Assembly: GCA_030015575.1 (NCBI GenBank)
Contig: JASDDO010000016.1
Coordinates: 178,620,815 to 178,684,814, forward strand
DNA from: Agapanthus africanus
Lineage: Eukaryota; Streptophyta; Magnoliopsida; Asparagales; Amaryllidaceae
Direction: 5' to 3'
DNA length: 64,000 nt
Program-made: the position numbers and the translations under genes
In this document: positions 23,296-35,900 of the stretch, piece by piece
How the letters are laid out: every line of letters starts with the position of its first letter
Position numbering within the stretch: the first letter of the stretch is position 1
Notes under the pieces: model-generated
The model's input: only the letters and a program-made list of their open reading frames with translations
Told to the model about the DNA's origin: nothing
The model's database searches: none

Positions 23296-25438
23296 TGTAA
23301 GTCTACGGTAGCGCCCCGGCAGTCTACAGACGCCAAATGCGGAACAAAAACTTTTAACTTGGCGCTATCGTATACTTTAACCCGGATCTGCCATTATTGC
23401 TAAACTAACAAACTGTAAAGAGTGTAGAATGGTTATACCGAACGATCCGAGTCCTTCGTTCTTCAACCATCATCCCACGCTCCGTTGCGGCTGCTCCGAT
23501 CTCGTCGATCGCCGATCTCCTCGTCGAGGTGGCACCACATGATCGGTTCTTTAAACGGGCTCCCGCCTCTGACTCGAGGCAACTCGATCGTCAAGTTTGC
23601 TAAAAGAGACGACCAAGAATGATGTAGAGAATGAGTAGATGACTTTGTCTCACTTCGTCCAAATCCGTGGACGATCGGTTAATGAAGTTGCCGTGGAAAT
23701 CGGGTGATGGAATGAAATGAACTGTAAAATTCCATACACCCCGAATGCTATCATAATCTTTTCTAACCGAAATGAAACATCAAGTGAGAGTGTGTGTATG
23801 AGGAGAGAGAGGGGGCCGGCCTCATATAGGAAGAGGGGGGTGACCGTAGGAGAGGGGGGTGACCACAAGCAAAAGATATTATCATAACAAATATCCTAAG
23901 GAAAACAAAACCACTAATAACAAAGCATGAGTCATTAGGCTAGTCATCAAAAACAATAATGACACCATTAATGCCTAATGAGTCATGAAGCCACTTCATC
24001 ACTTCTAGAAGCTTCTAGAATGATGACTCACTCCATCTGAAGAAAAGATAAATCCGTCTTTAACAGAATGTTAAAAGACGGCTGATAGAAAACTGGAAAC
24101 TGGCAACTTCCAAAAGTGATCCTGAAACGAATTTCAGGACAACCCCGAAACTGTATAAATATACCCGCATTTGTATTACGACCGAATACAAATGCAACTG
24201 AGACAAAGATATTATACCTACTCATTATAATACTCGGATCCGGCTTAAACCAAAGCCGACCAGTATCATCTGTCCGAAAATCGACACGTGCGTAAACGCA
24301 CGTGCATTTTCCGAACCCTGCCATAAAACTATACGGCCTCTACAACGTTTCGCCCGAACTTGGGAAACTGTCTGTGGGGGACTCTAATGACTCGTCAGCA
24401 CCCTGGCAGTGGGTTTAACCACAAACCGTCAGCGGCACTAGCTATGCATAACGGCTGCCCATGGACTGACCTCAAGGGTGGCCGAGGAGCGAACTCAAGG
24501 GAGACCGATGAGCGAACTCCTCCGAAAACCCTACTGAGCCTAACAGTGACAATGTATATACAGTCCGGTCCGTTCGTCAATGAGTATCGCATATCCGCCT
24601 AGGGGGCTAGTAACGTCAGACCCCCATTAGCAGTATAAGTCGTGTCGGAGTGTAGCCCAGAACGCCCTGAGATACTACTGGAATACCTACCAGTAAATCT
24701 CCTGCCTCGGCCGAGGGCTTTGCGTAATGGCTCTCCTAGACACAGCACGATCTCGCCCCCAATACCGGGAGAGACGAATCCCCTGCCGATCCGCTCACGT
24801 GCCTCCATATGGCTCGGGACTGTACCCAAAAGCTACCTGTTTGCACGACTCCTTTGAGCCGTGGTAGGGTAGAAATCAAAGCACAGTGGGAACTCATACG
24901 AGACAAATGACGACCTCAGGTCGATGAACTAACCTGTACACATGTCACCAGGGAACTGCTATCTGACGATAGGTAAAGTACTAACTAGCAGATTCCCGGC
25001 GAGTCCTGTCCGGTGTACTCATAACCTAATGAGCACCTGTATACATCTTAGGTGATCCAACTGACACCAGTGGCTTGTGAGACCGGCCACCGCCCCTCGT
25101 CGGGGTCTCGACTGTACACACTAGTCTACTCCGGAGTATCGATGCCCTGTCTCGAAACTCCCACGACTAGGGACCACAATTAAGGATATGCATATAAACT
25201 ACCCAACTCTCACGTATATGATCGCCATCATACTGTTGGTAGTAAAGCAAGATCCTAAGGGCTCTATCAAAGTGTAACATGCAATCAGTCACCTGAACAT
25301 GAACACGACTGATAAAGGCAAACCAGATAGCATACTATCATCTCGAGTAAGACTGTCCTACCGGGATAGGTCCTTCGCAATCATTGCAATCACGTACCTG
25401 CGATCCAATAATTGACTATGAGGGCACTATCTCCAACA
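23296..25438 (-). repeat. Copia E, 3' LTR
   Basis: TGTTGGAGATAGTGCCCTC to CTTACA on the minus strand, 2,143 bp. It carries a four-unit heat-shock element at 24003-24020 and a TATA-like sequence at 23822-23828 further along in the direction of transcription. The middle part (about 23775-24040) differs sharply from the matching part of Copia G while the flanks are nearly identical. Confidence 0.94.
24003..24020 (-). promoter_or_regulatory. Four-unit heat-shock element in Copia E 3' LTR
   Basis: TTCTAGAAGCTTCTAGAA: four alternating TTC/GAA units with exact two-base spacing, the consensus bound by plant heat-shock factors. It lies about 175 bases upstream (minus strand) of a TATA-like box. The copy in the 5' LTR is at 31506-31523. 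Function is inferred from the motif. Confidence 0.75.
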
Positions 25439-28400
25439 ATCTCCCACTTGCACTCAAGGCTAATATTGCGATGTCGACTACTCACAGCCCGTGTGAAACC
25501 GAACATCCAACTCCTCTACTAATCAGTTTCACAAGGCCCGTTTGTAAAACTATTGTGTTCGAGAAATAGCCTCGGTGAGTGGATCCGCCTAGAAGTTTCT
25601 TTCTGTATCTCTCTTAATCTCAAGTTCGCGGAGAAAGCCATCTCCCGAATTGAGTAGTACCTGTCTTAGAACATGTCTGGATATCTGATGGGACCTTAGT
25701 TCATAAATGAACTCCATATCCAAACTTCTTAGACTGAATCGATCACTGAACCTAATCAGTATCGGGCACCTTGCTTCCCACAGTATCCCATTGGACCACC
25801 TGTCCACAATACTGTCCCTCGTCAGAGGGAAAACTAAAACTCTGACAAACACTCTGTCATCCATGTCACCTTTGAAGCCTGGAATGATAACCGTCTCCCG
25901 AAAGAGGCTGCCGTTATCAAATCCGCAGAACATGTACCAATGTTCTAAAACTGCTTCCTTATGTTTCTCCAGGATTGGATTAATACAAACTTATTGCATC
26001 TAGTGCAAAACCAACATTTGGTGTGGTACTTGACATCTCATGATTGACTCAATTGCCTAAGCAAGTGATCTGCCAATCATGCACATCCCTCTCCTCTTTA
26101 GTCTATACGACACCTTTAGAGAGGGTGACTCCATCACCTGCAGGTACACTACCATGCTAGGAGTCAACTATTCTAAAAACCATTAGAATATCTGTCAAAG
26201 TACCCACATTGGGAAACTACCCAAATCCAGATCTAAAACCATAGATCTAGAAACCAGAATGTCAAATATTATATCCATATCCTGTCTGGAGAAACAACTG
26301 TGTGACGACCACAGTACAACCGATCGTAGTATAGGAATTTTACTTCCTACTCTGTGTAAGTCATCCAGATACCATGACATCACACCCTACTACCTTCTTA
26401 ACTGATCCATCCCCTATTCTGATTGAAGTCAAACCCATGACTGTCACATCAAAATTAGATGATCTATCTCCGCTATAACTGCTCAAGTCTATAAATAGAC
26501 ATAAGCTACTTGCCCACCATGCTTCCGTTGCTCCCACTGACTACGACAACCCTCCTACCGGGTCTCATATCCTGGAACAACAGTAGTGTTAAGTCTGGGT
26601 AGATAAGAACCTCCCTGTCACCGTCCTTGAGGCTACCGAAGTACCTCTCGGGTGTCTGAGGTTACCTACCATACCTACGGAGTGGCTATTGGAATGTCAA
26701 ATCTGATTGAATGTATAGGTCCTATTAAATTTTTCCGTAATCGTTCGCGGTTCTGGAATCACTTCCAGTTCTACCATACTCCCACTACTGTTTTCTGAAA
26801 AAGATCCATTTTTACTAAAACTGTGGCGAGTCAAGAACAATATCACTATTGATCTTCTAAATGGTAGAATATCAACCCTCGTCATAGCCAGGGTCAACCC
26901 ACAAACAGCCATTACAGAAACGTGCCCTGAGTTATCCAGTGTCTGGTTTTAATCATAAGCTGGGCAACTCCCCGTACCTTAATTTCTTTTAAGGTACGAA
27001 CTATTCTATATCCAATACAGAAACTTTGGCACTAATTTAATTTGGAACCATATTCAAATCCATGCATCTGTCTCCAGTGCATATCAACTTAATGGAAAGA
27101 GGCTAATCAGCATTACTCAACTTAGGAATCCATCCAATTATGAGTAACCTGTAAGAGAAATACGTTTCTCAAAACCATCACTATAATCTGAATACCATTC
27201 ACAAGAATCTACATCTTCGATCTCTTTGAAGAATCCCGATACTTGTGATACCTGGTTCTCTACTTTATTCTTATACCCATAACTTCTCAAAACTTAGACC
27301 TTGTATTTCTACGAAACACTTGTCTAAATACTAGAGAAGTTATAAGTAAACAGAACATAGTACGAGGACCTACCCCTCTGTCCTGATGGACACTTGGACA
27401 ACATACAATACTCTGTATAAGTCCGCTGAGTTAAACAACTCAAAACCTGTGCGTCGTAGGTAGAAAACTGTACCCTGGCGATTTCCTCAAATATCACCAA
27501 TTGCAACGAATTCCGATATAATGAGGATGATCACCTAATTCCCAATATCTTACTCCCACTCATCATCTGTAAAACCATACAGATATGAGAATGAAACCTG
27601 GTAAATACATACCCTTGGAGTAAGTGTCTAATCGGGAAAACAGTTTTTCTTTAACAATGCACTGAAACATGAAAATGTTTCGTAGGGGTATCCTGGTATT
27701 CATAGCAATGCCTCTTCCATAATCCAATTCATGACTTCAACCGTATATTTTATTGCCATCTCTCCAAATCCCTTTATTTGTCTTTAGTCGTTACCTTCTG
27801 TACACCATCGTTAGGCTAACTGGTTTTCTTCCTTCCCTACCGTTCGGCACCAGCCTATGGTTTGGAAGAAGACTATCCGGTAAGCATAATAGGTGTACCC
27901 TCCTAAACCAAGGAGTATTCGCAACTGAGAAAAGGTGACGATAAAAGACAACTGAATAATACCTTATTCTTCTTAAAGGTGAAATAGGAGCGGCGATGAA
28001 GTACGCGGTTTTGGTCGTGAATGATATTAGTCGCAATTTACTTTGCTCTCTTTCTAATCCCTTTATTTTGTCTTTACATATTACCTTCTGCACACCCTAC
28101 TTAGGCTAATTGGTTTTCTTCATTCCCTACCTTTCGGCACCAGCCTATGGTTTGGAATAAGACTATCCAATAGGCGTAATAGGTGTACTCTCCTAAACCA
28201 AGGAGCTCTCGCAACCTGAGAGAAGGTGATAATAAAAGACAACTGAATAAACCAATTCTATTTCTCCTGAACCTTGATCCATCCTCGAAGAAGTCCCTTC
28301 GAGTTCGTATATAACCATACGATGGCTCTATCCAATGGAAGTGGATATCCGTAGTAATACGGGTGTTCTGAGAAATTCAAAGGGCAAAAGAAGGAGTGGC

Positions 28401-28498
28401 AATGACTTATGCAACTCAGACAATCCATAAGCCAGTATTTTAAGAAGGTTCGGTCAACCTGGTCACTGAGTCATAGTCTAGGGTCGGTCAAAGGTTGC
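25439..28498 (-). pseudogene. pol: Copia E pol fossil with polypurine tract
   Basis: The polypurine tract (minus strand GTGCAAGTGGGAGAT) touches the 3' LTR at 25439. Next come traces of RNase H at about 25590-25935 and RT at about 26195-26400 (a YLDDL block at the usual place), matched by comparing with Copia A and B. Upstream parts are too decayed to assign with confidence. Many breaks are present. A tandem duplication lies within it at 27765-28253. The same decayed region is found in Copia G (48581-51640). Confidence 0.72.
27765..28253 (-). repeat. Tandem duplication in Copia E interior
   Basis: Two units of about 190 bp start near 27765 and 28055. Both contain GGCACCAGCCTATGGTTTGG on the plus strand and end in AAAAGACAACTGAATAA. 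Copia G has the same pair near 50905 and 51198, so the duplication is older than both insertions and marks the family. Confidence 0.85.
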
Positions 28499-28801
28499 TG
28501 CCAAAGAGAGAGAGAGAAAAGAAACACTCTGCGTGCACTCTAACCTAGATCAGAATGGTCATCATTTTATCTAATCCGGAAACCTCCCACTGTCCTGTCA
28601 AATTCTCCTCCAAACCTAAAGAAGAATCAATCGGGATAACCCGAAGAGTAAACCAACTCATCAGTGGGAATCAGGATCCAACTCTCATCGCATGATAACG
28701 TGATGGAATGCATCCACGTTACTCATACTCCAGAAGGTATGCGCATACTCGGCAAGTTTCAGTTTCTTTAGAAACTCCTGATATAGTTTTTGCCCCATGC
28801 T

Positions 28802-29009
28802 CTTATAACCTTGGCTTTGGTCAAAATGTCATAAGTCACATGCCAAGTTCTACCCATCACTATCTTGTCAATTTGAACCCACCCGCACATGCCCCTGACT
28901 TTGGCCAATCGGCAGAACGACTGTCCCAAACTAACTCATCTATCTATGCAACAATTGAATACCCAGCAGCTACCAAACACTATGCCTTAACTTTGGCTAA
29001 AATGCATAG
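28802..29009 (-). other. Three tandem hairpins, Copia E
   Basis: Arms on the plus strand are CTATGC (28980-28985) with GCATAG (29004-29009), TGCC (28890-28893) with GGCA (28911-28914), and CTTATAAC (28802-28809) with GTCATAAG (28828-28835; one G-U pair when read as minus-strand RNA). These match, in order, the hairpins of B, F and G although most arm bases differ. Confidence 0.72.
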
Positions 29010-30540
29010 CTTGAATACTACTGAATACCCAAAAGAAGTGACGGAGGGCTACGGCTGGTTTTTGGCGAAAAACCTTTAACGTAGTGAACTTGATATCGCT
29101 GAAGGAACCTGATAGCTTTTTTTAAAATATAGTGGCGAAAACCTTTTGCTAAAGAGGTCACTCCCGGTAAAGGGATCTCGGCTCTTTCCTCGTGGAATGA
29201 GGTGCAGGATATTCCACTGAATACCGCTATGCAAAGCAACATGTAATCGACTATAGTAAAGTTATTACCCTGACGCAAACTTCTGCCCAAGGGGTCAGTC
29301 CCGGTGAAGGGATATCAGCCCTTGCCCCGTCGAATGAGGTGCAGGATATTCCACTGAATACCGCTATGCATAACAAAAGGAAACGTCTTTGTAAAAACAC
29401 TTTTTAAATTGTTCCAACAACTGTATACCGGTTTGTTTAACTTTGCATTGATCAGAATCAACGCAGTCCCATCAATCAATCACACCAGAAAAGAACGAAA
29501 ATAAAATGTACGTATATGCCATCCGCATTCGTCACTGGGTCCCGTCATCACCCGTTAGGTTACTTAACTAACGACAGAGCGGGGACTGGACTAGCGCGGG
29601 TGTAAAACATATACAACATCTAATAGTATATAAACCAATATACATAATCGCTCCAGGCGTGATAATATGCAACATTACAGAAAAGTAATAAGCATCACAG
29701 AACAATACAGATATCTGGGATCCCCGAGTTTCACAGAGCCGTTGCTGAAACCCGACGTTCCCCTGTCGTGTGGATAGCCTGTGCAATGAAACCTAGACCC
29801 CTACGGGTGCGGCAAGTTACCCGCCAAAACCTGAAGCGAGGTAGTCCCCGAGGCATAGTAAATGGAACACCCGGCACTTCACGGAGTCCGGTAATTTGAG
29901 CATCCCTCCTTGGGTCAACCTGTACCCCCTACGAGTGCGGCGAATAGTCTGCCAATTCTGAAGTGGGACCCCTCTGCCTCTCAAAGCCATGAGCTGCGGA
30001 CCCGTTGCCCCCCAGAACCCGGCTATCCGTGCACTCCGTCTCGGGGCAAAACCTAGTACAGTAATGAAAAATAGTACAATAGGTACATCGACCGCATCCT
30101 GGTCGTGCCCCAAAAGAATATTATACAACAGGCAGCGACGGCTGTCCACAAGTTGGACGCTCGCCCCGCAATATCAAATGTACAAATAAACTCAAACTGT
30201 ACTACCATCGCACACTGCTATCCACCACGACAAATCCGCAACAATACAGCACAACACAGAACATCAACGTGAATGTCACGTTCGCAAACCCGTCTAAAAG
30301 AACTATAGCAGTTAAACGCGGTTTACCGATCAAATGACATTCCCGGTCGGAGATATAATGTAAGCACTGTAAACTAACGTGTTTAAATTTCGATCGACCA
30401 AACACGAAATATTAAAAAGTGGGCCCCACAGCTTACTGGTGAACAGTAACAAAACCTGGGCCAAAAATAAATATATCAAAAACCCCAAAATCCCAATTAG
30501 AACCCACTGGCAAAAATTGGGAGCACGTGCTCCTCACATG

Positions 30541-30587
30541 GCCGCGGAAGGGCGGCCAAACCATGGGTTTGGCCGCGCTTCCGCGGC
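30541..30587 (-). other. GC-rich hairpin in Copia E leader
   Basis: GCCGCGGAAG (30541-30550) pairs with CTTCCGCGGC (30578-30587), and GCGGCCAAACC (30552-30562) pairs with GGTTTGGCCGC (30566-30576). The loop is ATG and one G-G mismatch lies between the stems, giving 21 base pairs. It sits about 210 bases from the LTR. It resembles the palindromes in the LTR of Gypsy D. Confidence 0.85.
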
Positions 30588-30784
30588 AACTTGGAGGAGT
30601 CACGAGTCCAAATTTTGTCGTGGGTCTTAAAATTACCTACTCGGATTTTTAAGACATCCAGAAATCAATTTTGACACTGTTCAAAATCAACAGAAACTGT
30701 CGGCATAGGATTTTGTAGTTTTCGATTTCCGGTCGGATCGATGTTTTAAACGCGTTAGCACAAGTTAGTATAGCAAAATGGTGA

Positions 30785-30797
30785 GGCTCTGATACCA
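30785..30797 (-). other. Copia E primer-binding site
   Basis: On the minus strand TGGTATCAGAGCC, one base inside the 5' LTR, complementary to initiator tRNA-Met. It proves that E lies on the minus strand and that the right-hand LTR is the 5' one. Confidence 0.93.
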
Positions 30798-30798
30798 C

Positions 30799-32941
30799 TG
30801 TAAGTCTACGGTAGCGCCCCGGCAGTCTACAGACGCCAAATGCGGAACAAAAACTTTTAACTTGGCGCTATCGTATACTTTAACCCGGATCTGCCATTAT
30901 TGCTAAACTAACAAACTGTAAAGAGTGTAGAATGGTTATACCGAACGATCCGAGTCCTTCGTTCTTCAACCATCATCCCACGCTCCGTTGCGGCTGCTCC
31001 GATCTCGTCGATCGCCGATCTCCTCGTCGAGGTGGCACCACATGATCGGTTCTTTAAACGGGCTCCCGCCTCTGACTCGAGGCAACTCGATCGTCAAGTT
31101 TGCTAAAAGAGACGACCAAGAATGATGTAGAGAATGAGTAGATGACTTTGTCTCACTTCGTCCAAATCCGTGGACGATCGGTTAATGAAGTTGCCGTGGA
31201 AATCGGGTGATGGAATGAAATGAACTGTAAAATTCCATACACCCCGAATGCTATCATAATCTTTTCTAACCGAAATGAAACATCAAGTGAGAGTGTGTGT
31301 ATGAGGAGAGAGAGGGGGCCGGCCTCATATAGGAAGAGGGGGGTGACCGTAGGAGAGGGGGGTGACCACAAGCAAAAGATATTATCATAACAAATATCCT
31401 AAGGAAAACAAAACCACTAATAACAAAGCATGAGTCATTAGGCTAGTCATCAAAAACAATAATGACACCATTAATGCCTAATGAGTCATGAAGCCACTTC
31501 ATCACTTCTAGAAGCTTCTAGAATGATGACTCACTCCATCTGAAGAAAAGATAAATCCGTCTTTAACAGAATGTTAAAAGACGGCTGATAGAAAACTGGA
31601 AACTGGCAACTTCCAAAAGTGATCCTGAAACGAATTTCAGGACAACCCCGAAACTGTATAAATATACCCGCATTTGTATTACGACCGAATACAAATGCAA
31701 CTGAGACAAAGATATTATACCTACTCATTATAATACTCGGATCCGGCTTAAACCAAAGCCGACCAGTATCATCTGTCCGAAAATCGACACGTGCGTAAAC
31801 GCACGTGCATTTTCCGAACCCTGCCATAAAACCATACGGCCTCTACAACGTTTCGCCCGAACTTGGGAAACTGTCTGTGGGGGACTCTAATGACTCGTCA
31901 GCACCCTGGCAGTGGGTTTAACCACAAACCGTCAGCGGCACTAGCTATGCGTAACGGCTGCCCATGGACTGACCTCAAGGGTGGCCGAGGAGCGAACTCA
32001 AGGGAGACCGATGAGCGAACTCCTCCGAAAACCCTACTGAGCCTAACAGTGACAATGTATATACAGTCCGGTCCGTTCGTCAATGAGTATCGCATATCCG
32101 CCTAGGGGGCTAGTAACGTCAGACCCCCATTAGCAGTATAAGTCGTGTCGGAGTGTAGCCCAGAACGCCCTGAGATACTACTGGAATACCTACCAGTAAA
32201 TCTCCTGCCTCGGCCGAGGGCTTTGCGTAATGGCTCTCCTAGACACAGCACGATCTCGCCCCCAATACCGGGAGAGACGAATCCCCTGCCGATCCGCTCA
32301 CGTGCCTCCATATGGCTCGGGACTGTACCCAAAAGCTACCTGTTTGCACGACTCCTTTGAGCCGTGGTAGGGTAGAAATCAAAGCACAGTGGGAACTCAT
32401 AAGAGACAAATGACGACCTCAGGTCGATGAACTAACCTGTACACATGTCACCAGGGAACTGCTATCTGACGATAGGTAAAGTACTAACTAGCAGATTCCC
32501 GGCGAGTCCTGTCCGGTGTACTTATAACCTAATGAGCACCTGTATACATCTTAGGTGATCCAACTGACACCAGTGGCTTGTGAGACCGGCCACCGCCCCT
32601 CGTCGGGGTCTCGACTGTACACACTAGTCTACTCCGGAGTATCGATGCCCTGTCTCGAAACTCCCACGACTAGGGACCACAATTAAGGATATGCATATAA
32701 ACTACCCAACTCTCACGTATATGATCGCCATCATACTGTTGGTAGTAAAGCAAGATCCTAAGGGCTCTATCAAAGTGTAACATGCAATCAGTCACCTGAA
32801 CATGAACACGACTGATAAAGGCAAACCAGATAGCATACTATCATCTCGAGTAAGACTGTCCTACCGGGATAGGTCCTTCGCAATCATTGCAATCACGTAC
32901 CTGCGATCCAATAATTGACTATGAGGGCACTATCTCCAACA
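30799..32941 (-). repeat. Copia E, 5' LTR
   Basis: 2,143 bp, nearly identical to 23296-25438 with about four differences by eye. It carries a heat-shock element at 31506-31523 and a TATA-like sequence at 31325-31331. Confidence 0.94.
31506..31523 (-). promoter_or_regulatory. Four-unit heat-shock element in Copia E 5' LTR
   Basis: The same perfect TTC/GAA array as at 24003-24020. This copy lies in the LTR that would drive transcription of the element, 175 bases upstream of the TATA-like box at 31325-31331. Confidence 0.77.
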
Positions 32942-35900
32942 ACGATAAGCAAAAGTGCCAAAGGGACAAGTGAATGTTGTCTTGTCTTGGTCCTCTTTAG
33001 CGATGGGGACTTGATTGTAACCGGAATAGCCATCAAGAAAACAATAGAACTCGTGCCCTGCCAATCGCTCGAGCATTTGGTCAATGAAGGGTAAAGGAAA
33101 GTGGTCTTTCCTTGTTGCGGCATTGAGTTTCCTATAGTCTATGCAGACTCGCCACCCAGTTTGGGTGCGAGTGGGAATCAACTCATTTGCCTCGTTTGTA
33201 ATGACCGTAATGCCCGATTTCTTGGGCACGACGTGGATTGGGCTAACCCATTGGCTATCCGAGATAGGGTAAATGATACCGCTATCCAGACATTTGACAA
33301 TTTCCTTCTTAACCGCCTCTTTCATGATGGGGTTGAGGCGCCTTTGTGGATCTCGTGCTGGCTTGGCATCATCCATTAAGTGTATATGATGTTCGACTAT
33401 GAGGGGACTAATCCCCTTAATGTCCGCCATAGACCAGCCGAAAGCTTGCCGATTATTAAGTAAGACCATCAAGAGTGCCTTCTCTTGCTCAATAGCTAGA
33501 GAGGCTGATATAATGACAGGTAAGGTCTCATTATCACCTAGATATGCATATTTTAGGTGTGTCGGCAAAAGCTTTAATTCGAGTTTAAGGGGTGAAACAA
33601 TAGATGGTAACAATGGGGTAGTTGTTTCAAACTCGAATGATTCCATCAAAGGTTCGAACTGAGTGTACGCAATAGTGTCGGATGGTTCTACTAACTCATC
33701 CGCAAAAGCAAAAGACTCCAAATCAGGTGATGAGTCTTCGAAGTCGTCGACGAATGTAAAACATTCAAAATCGTTATCCGCCGCGAAAGCTGAGTTGGAT
33801 TCTAGGAGGAACGCACTAGTGGCGTTAACATTGCTGTGGTCGAATAAAAAATTCTCGAACTCACAGTCCTCCTCCGCGATCTCATTGATCGAGCAAACGT
33901 CAAGTACGCTAGCATTGGGCTCAACAGGCTGACTTCCTAACTTGAAAATATTGAGCTCAATTGTCATATTGCCGAAAGATAGGTTCATTGAACCGTTACG
34001 ACAATTGATCACTGCGTTGGAAGTAGCCAAAAATGGTCGACCTAGAATTACCGGAATTTGGTTCCGGGGGTTTGCAACAGGTTGTGTATCCATCACTATA
34101 AAGTCAACGGGGAAAATGAAATCCCCTACTCTTATTAACACATCCTCCAGCTCTCCCCTAGGATGGGTTATTGACCGGTCGTATATTTGGAGAGTACAAT
34201 GAGTGGGCTTAAGCTCTCCAACGCCCAATTGCTCGTACACAGAATAAGGTAGCAAATTGACGCTCGCGCCAAGATCTAATAGTGCTCTATTGATATTCTT
34301 GTCCCCAATTGTTATCGAAATGGTAGGACACCCGGGGTCCTTTTGTTTTGGGGGAAGGGAATTTACAAGAGCATCACTAATAGCACTAGCCACAAAAACT
34401 TTCTTTGGCACTTGCGACTTCCTCTTTTTGGTGCACAAGTCCTTTAAAATTTTGGCATATGAAGGAACTTGCTGAACTGCATCCAAAAGAGGGATGTTTA
34501 TGCTAACCTGTTTGAACAACTCGACAATCTTTTCCATTTGAGGAGTTGGTTTATTGGATCTCAACCGATTAGGAAAAGGAACATTTTGAAAGGTGGTTGA
34601 GTCCAATTTTTGTGGATCAGATTGTCGAGTTGGAACGGTACCTCGTATAGATGTGTTCATGTCGTGAGAATTAGGTCCGTTAGAAGAGGTAGAGCCATGT
34701 GAAGGGTGGAGAATAGGCTCTAAAGAAGAAGAAGATGGTGAAGAAGATGAAGAAGACCCACCGGCAGGGGTGTCATTGTTAATGCCCACATTGTTTCGCA
34801 ACACTTTTCCCGATCTCAACGTGGTCACTGCATTTACATTATGATTTTGCTGATTGTGGGCAGCATGTGCGTGACCGGGGTTGGGCAACGGTTGAGACGG
34901 AAGTTTTCCTTTTTCGCGTTCGCTCAAAGCTGCATTAAGTTGTGCAATTTGTGCCTCAATAGATTTGATACTCTGATCGTGGGAGGCACTATTTTGCACT
35001 AAAGATTGAATAGAAGTCTCGAGTCTTGCTGTAGACTGTGTAGATTGCTTAAGGAATGCATCTAGACTTCTCTCGAGCGAGCTAACCTTATCATTATTAG
35101 GTTGAACATAATTGTTTGGCTGGTAAGCATTGTTCGGCACAAAATTGTTCACCTGATTAGGGTAAGGTTGTTGTTGAAATTGTTGCGGTTGATATTGAGT
35201 TTGCGAGGGTGCTTGTTGTTGTTGTGGTGGAGGAGGTCTTTGAAAATTATTATTATTTCCTTGGAATTGTTGATTTTGGTTCCAAGCGAAGTTTGGGTGA
35301 CTCCTCCACCCTGGATTATACGTCGAAGAATACGGATCGTTCCTTTGTCGTTGCTGGAATGCAGCATTGACTTGATCCTGTCCTTGTGTAGATGCATTAT
35401 AAGGACACTCTTCAGTCAGGTGCGATGGATCCGCACAACAAGCACAGACAGTACGTGGGGGCATAGCAGGGGCAGGAGAAGACGACGAGATTTTGGTCTC
35501 GATCGCTTCTAGCTTTTTCGTAAGAGCGGTCATCTCGGCCTTCATAGCAATCGACATCTCTATTTGATGTATGCCTGCCCTAGATTGACCACTAGAAGCT
35601 GAAGTGGTCTTTGTACTCTCCCACTGTATTGTCTGCTCACTAAGATCCTCGAGAAACTGCCACGCCTCATCATTAGACTTAGAGAGAAAATGACCTTGAC
35701 AGATGGTTTCTAGCAACTGCTTCGTTGCCGAGTTCAATCCCTCATATAATGTTTGGCAAAGTTGCCAACTTTCTATCCCATGGTGAGGGCATTGAACTAA
35801 TAGGTCCTTGAATCTCTCAAAGCACTTCCAGAATGGTTCGGAAGGAAGTTGTGAGAATTGAATTATTTCATTTCGAATTCTGGCAGTTTTATGGTGAAGA

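Larger units (their letters stand above)
28499..30784 (-). other. Copia E non-coding leader
   Basis: About 2.3 kb from the primer site to a CT-rich tract ending in AG at about 28500. It contains the GC-rich hairpin at 30541-30587, the two leader repeats at about 29130-29380 and the triple hairpin array at 28802-29009. A conserved block near 29790-29820 (minus strand ACTTGCCGC, then AGGGGTCTAGG) is also found in B and F. No frame of coding quality is visible. Gag is expected here in a complete Copia element and is missing. Confidence 0.75.
23296..32941 (-). mobile_element. Copia E, non-autonomous Tork/Angela-like element
   Basis: A 9,646-bp minus-strand element with two 2,143-bp LTRs, inserted in the RT of Gypsy D. 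The target-site duplication is ACGAT (23291-23295 and 32942-32946). The LTRs differ at about four sites by eye, the youngest pair in the window. The 5.36 kb interior has a primer site, a 2.3 kb structured leader, a strongly decayed pol region and a polypurine tract. No gag is recognisable and the pol fossil has many breaks, so this copy cannot have supplied its own proteins. Copia G (46445-56087) is a close relative with the same plan. Confidence 0.92.

Noticed and set aside
24360-24857. Several open frames in the Copia E LTR that recur in its other LTR and in Copia G
   Set aside because: Repetition is due to LTR homology. Frames occur on both strands and match no known protein.
35102-35512. 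A leucine- and arginine-rich plus-strand frame
   Set aside because: It is the reverse complement of the Q/N/P-rich low-complexity part of Gypsy D gag.
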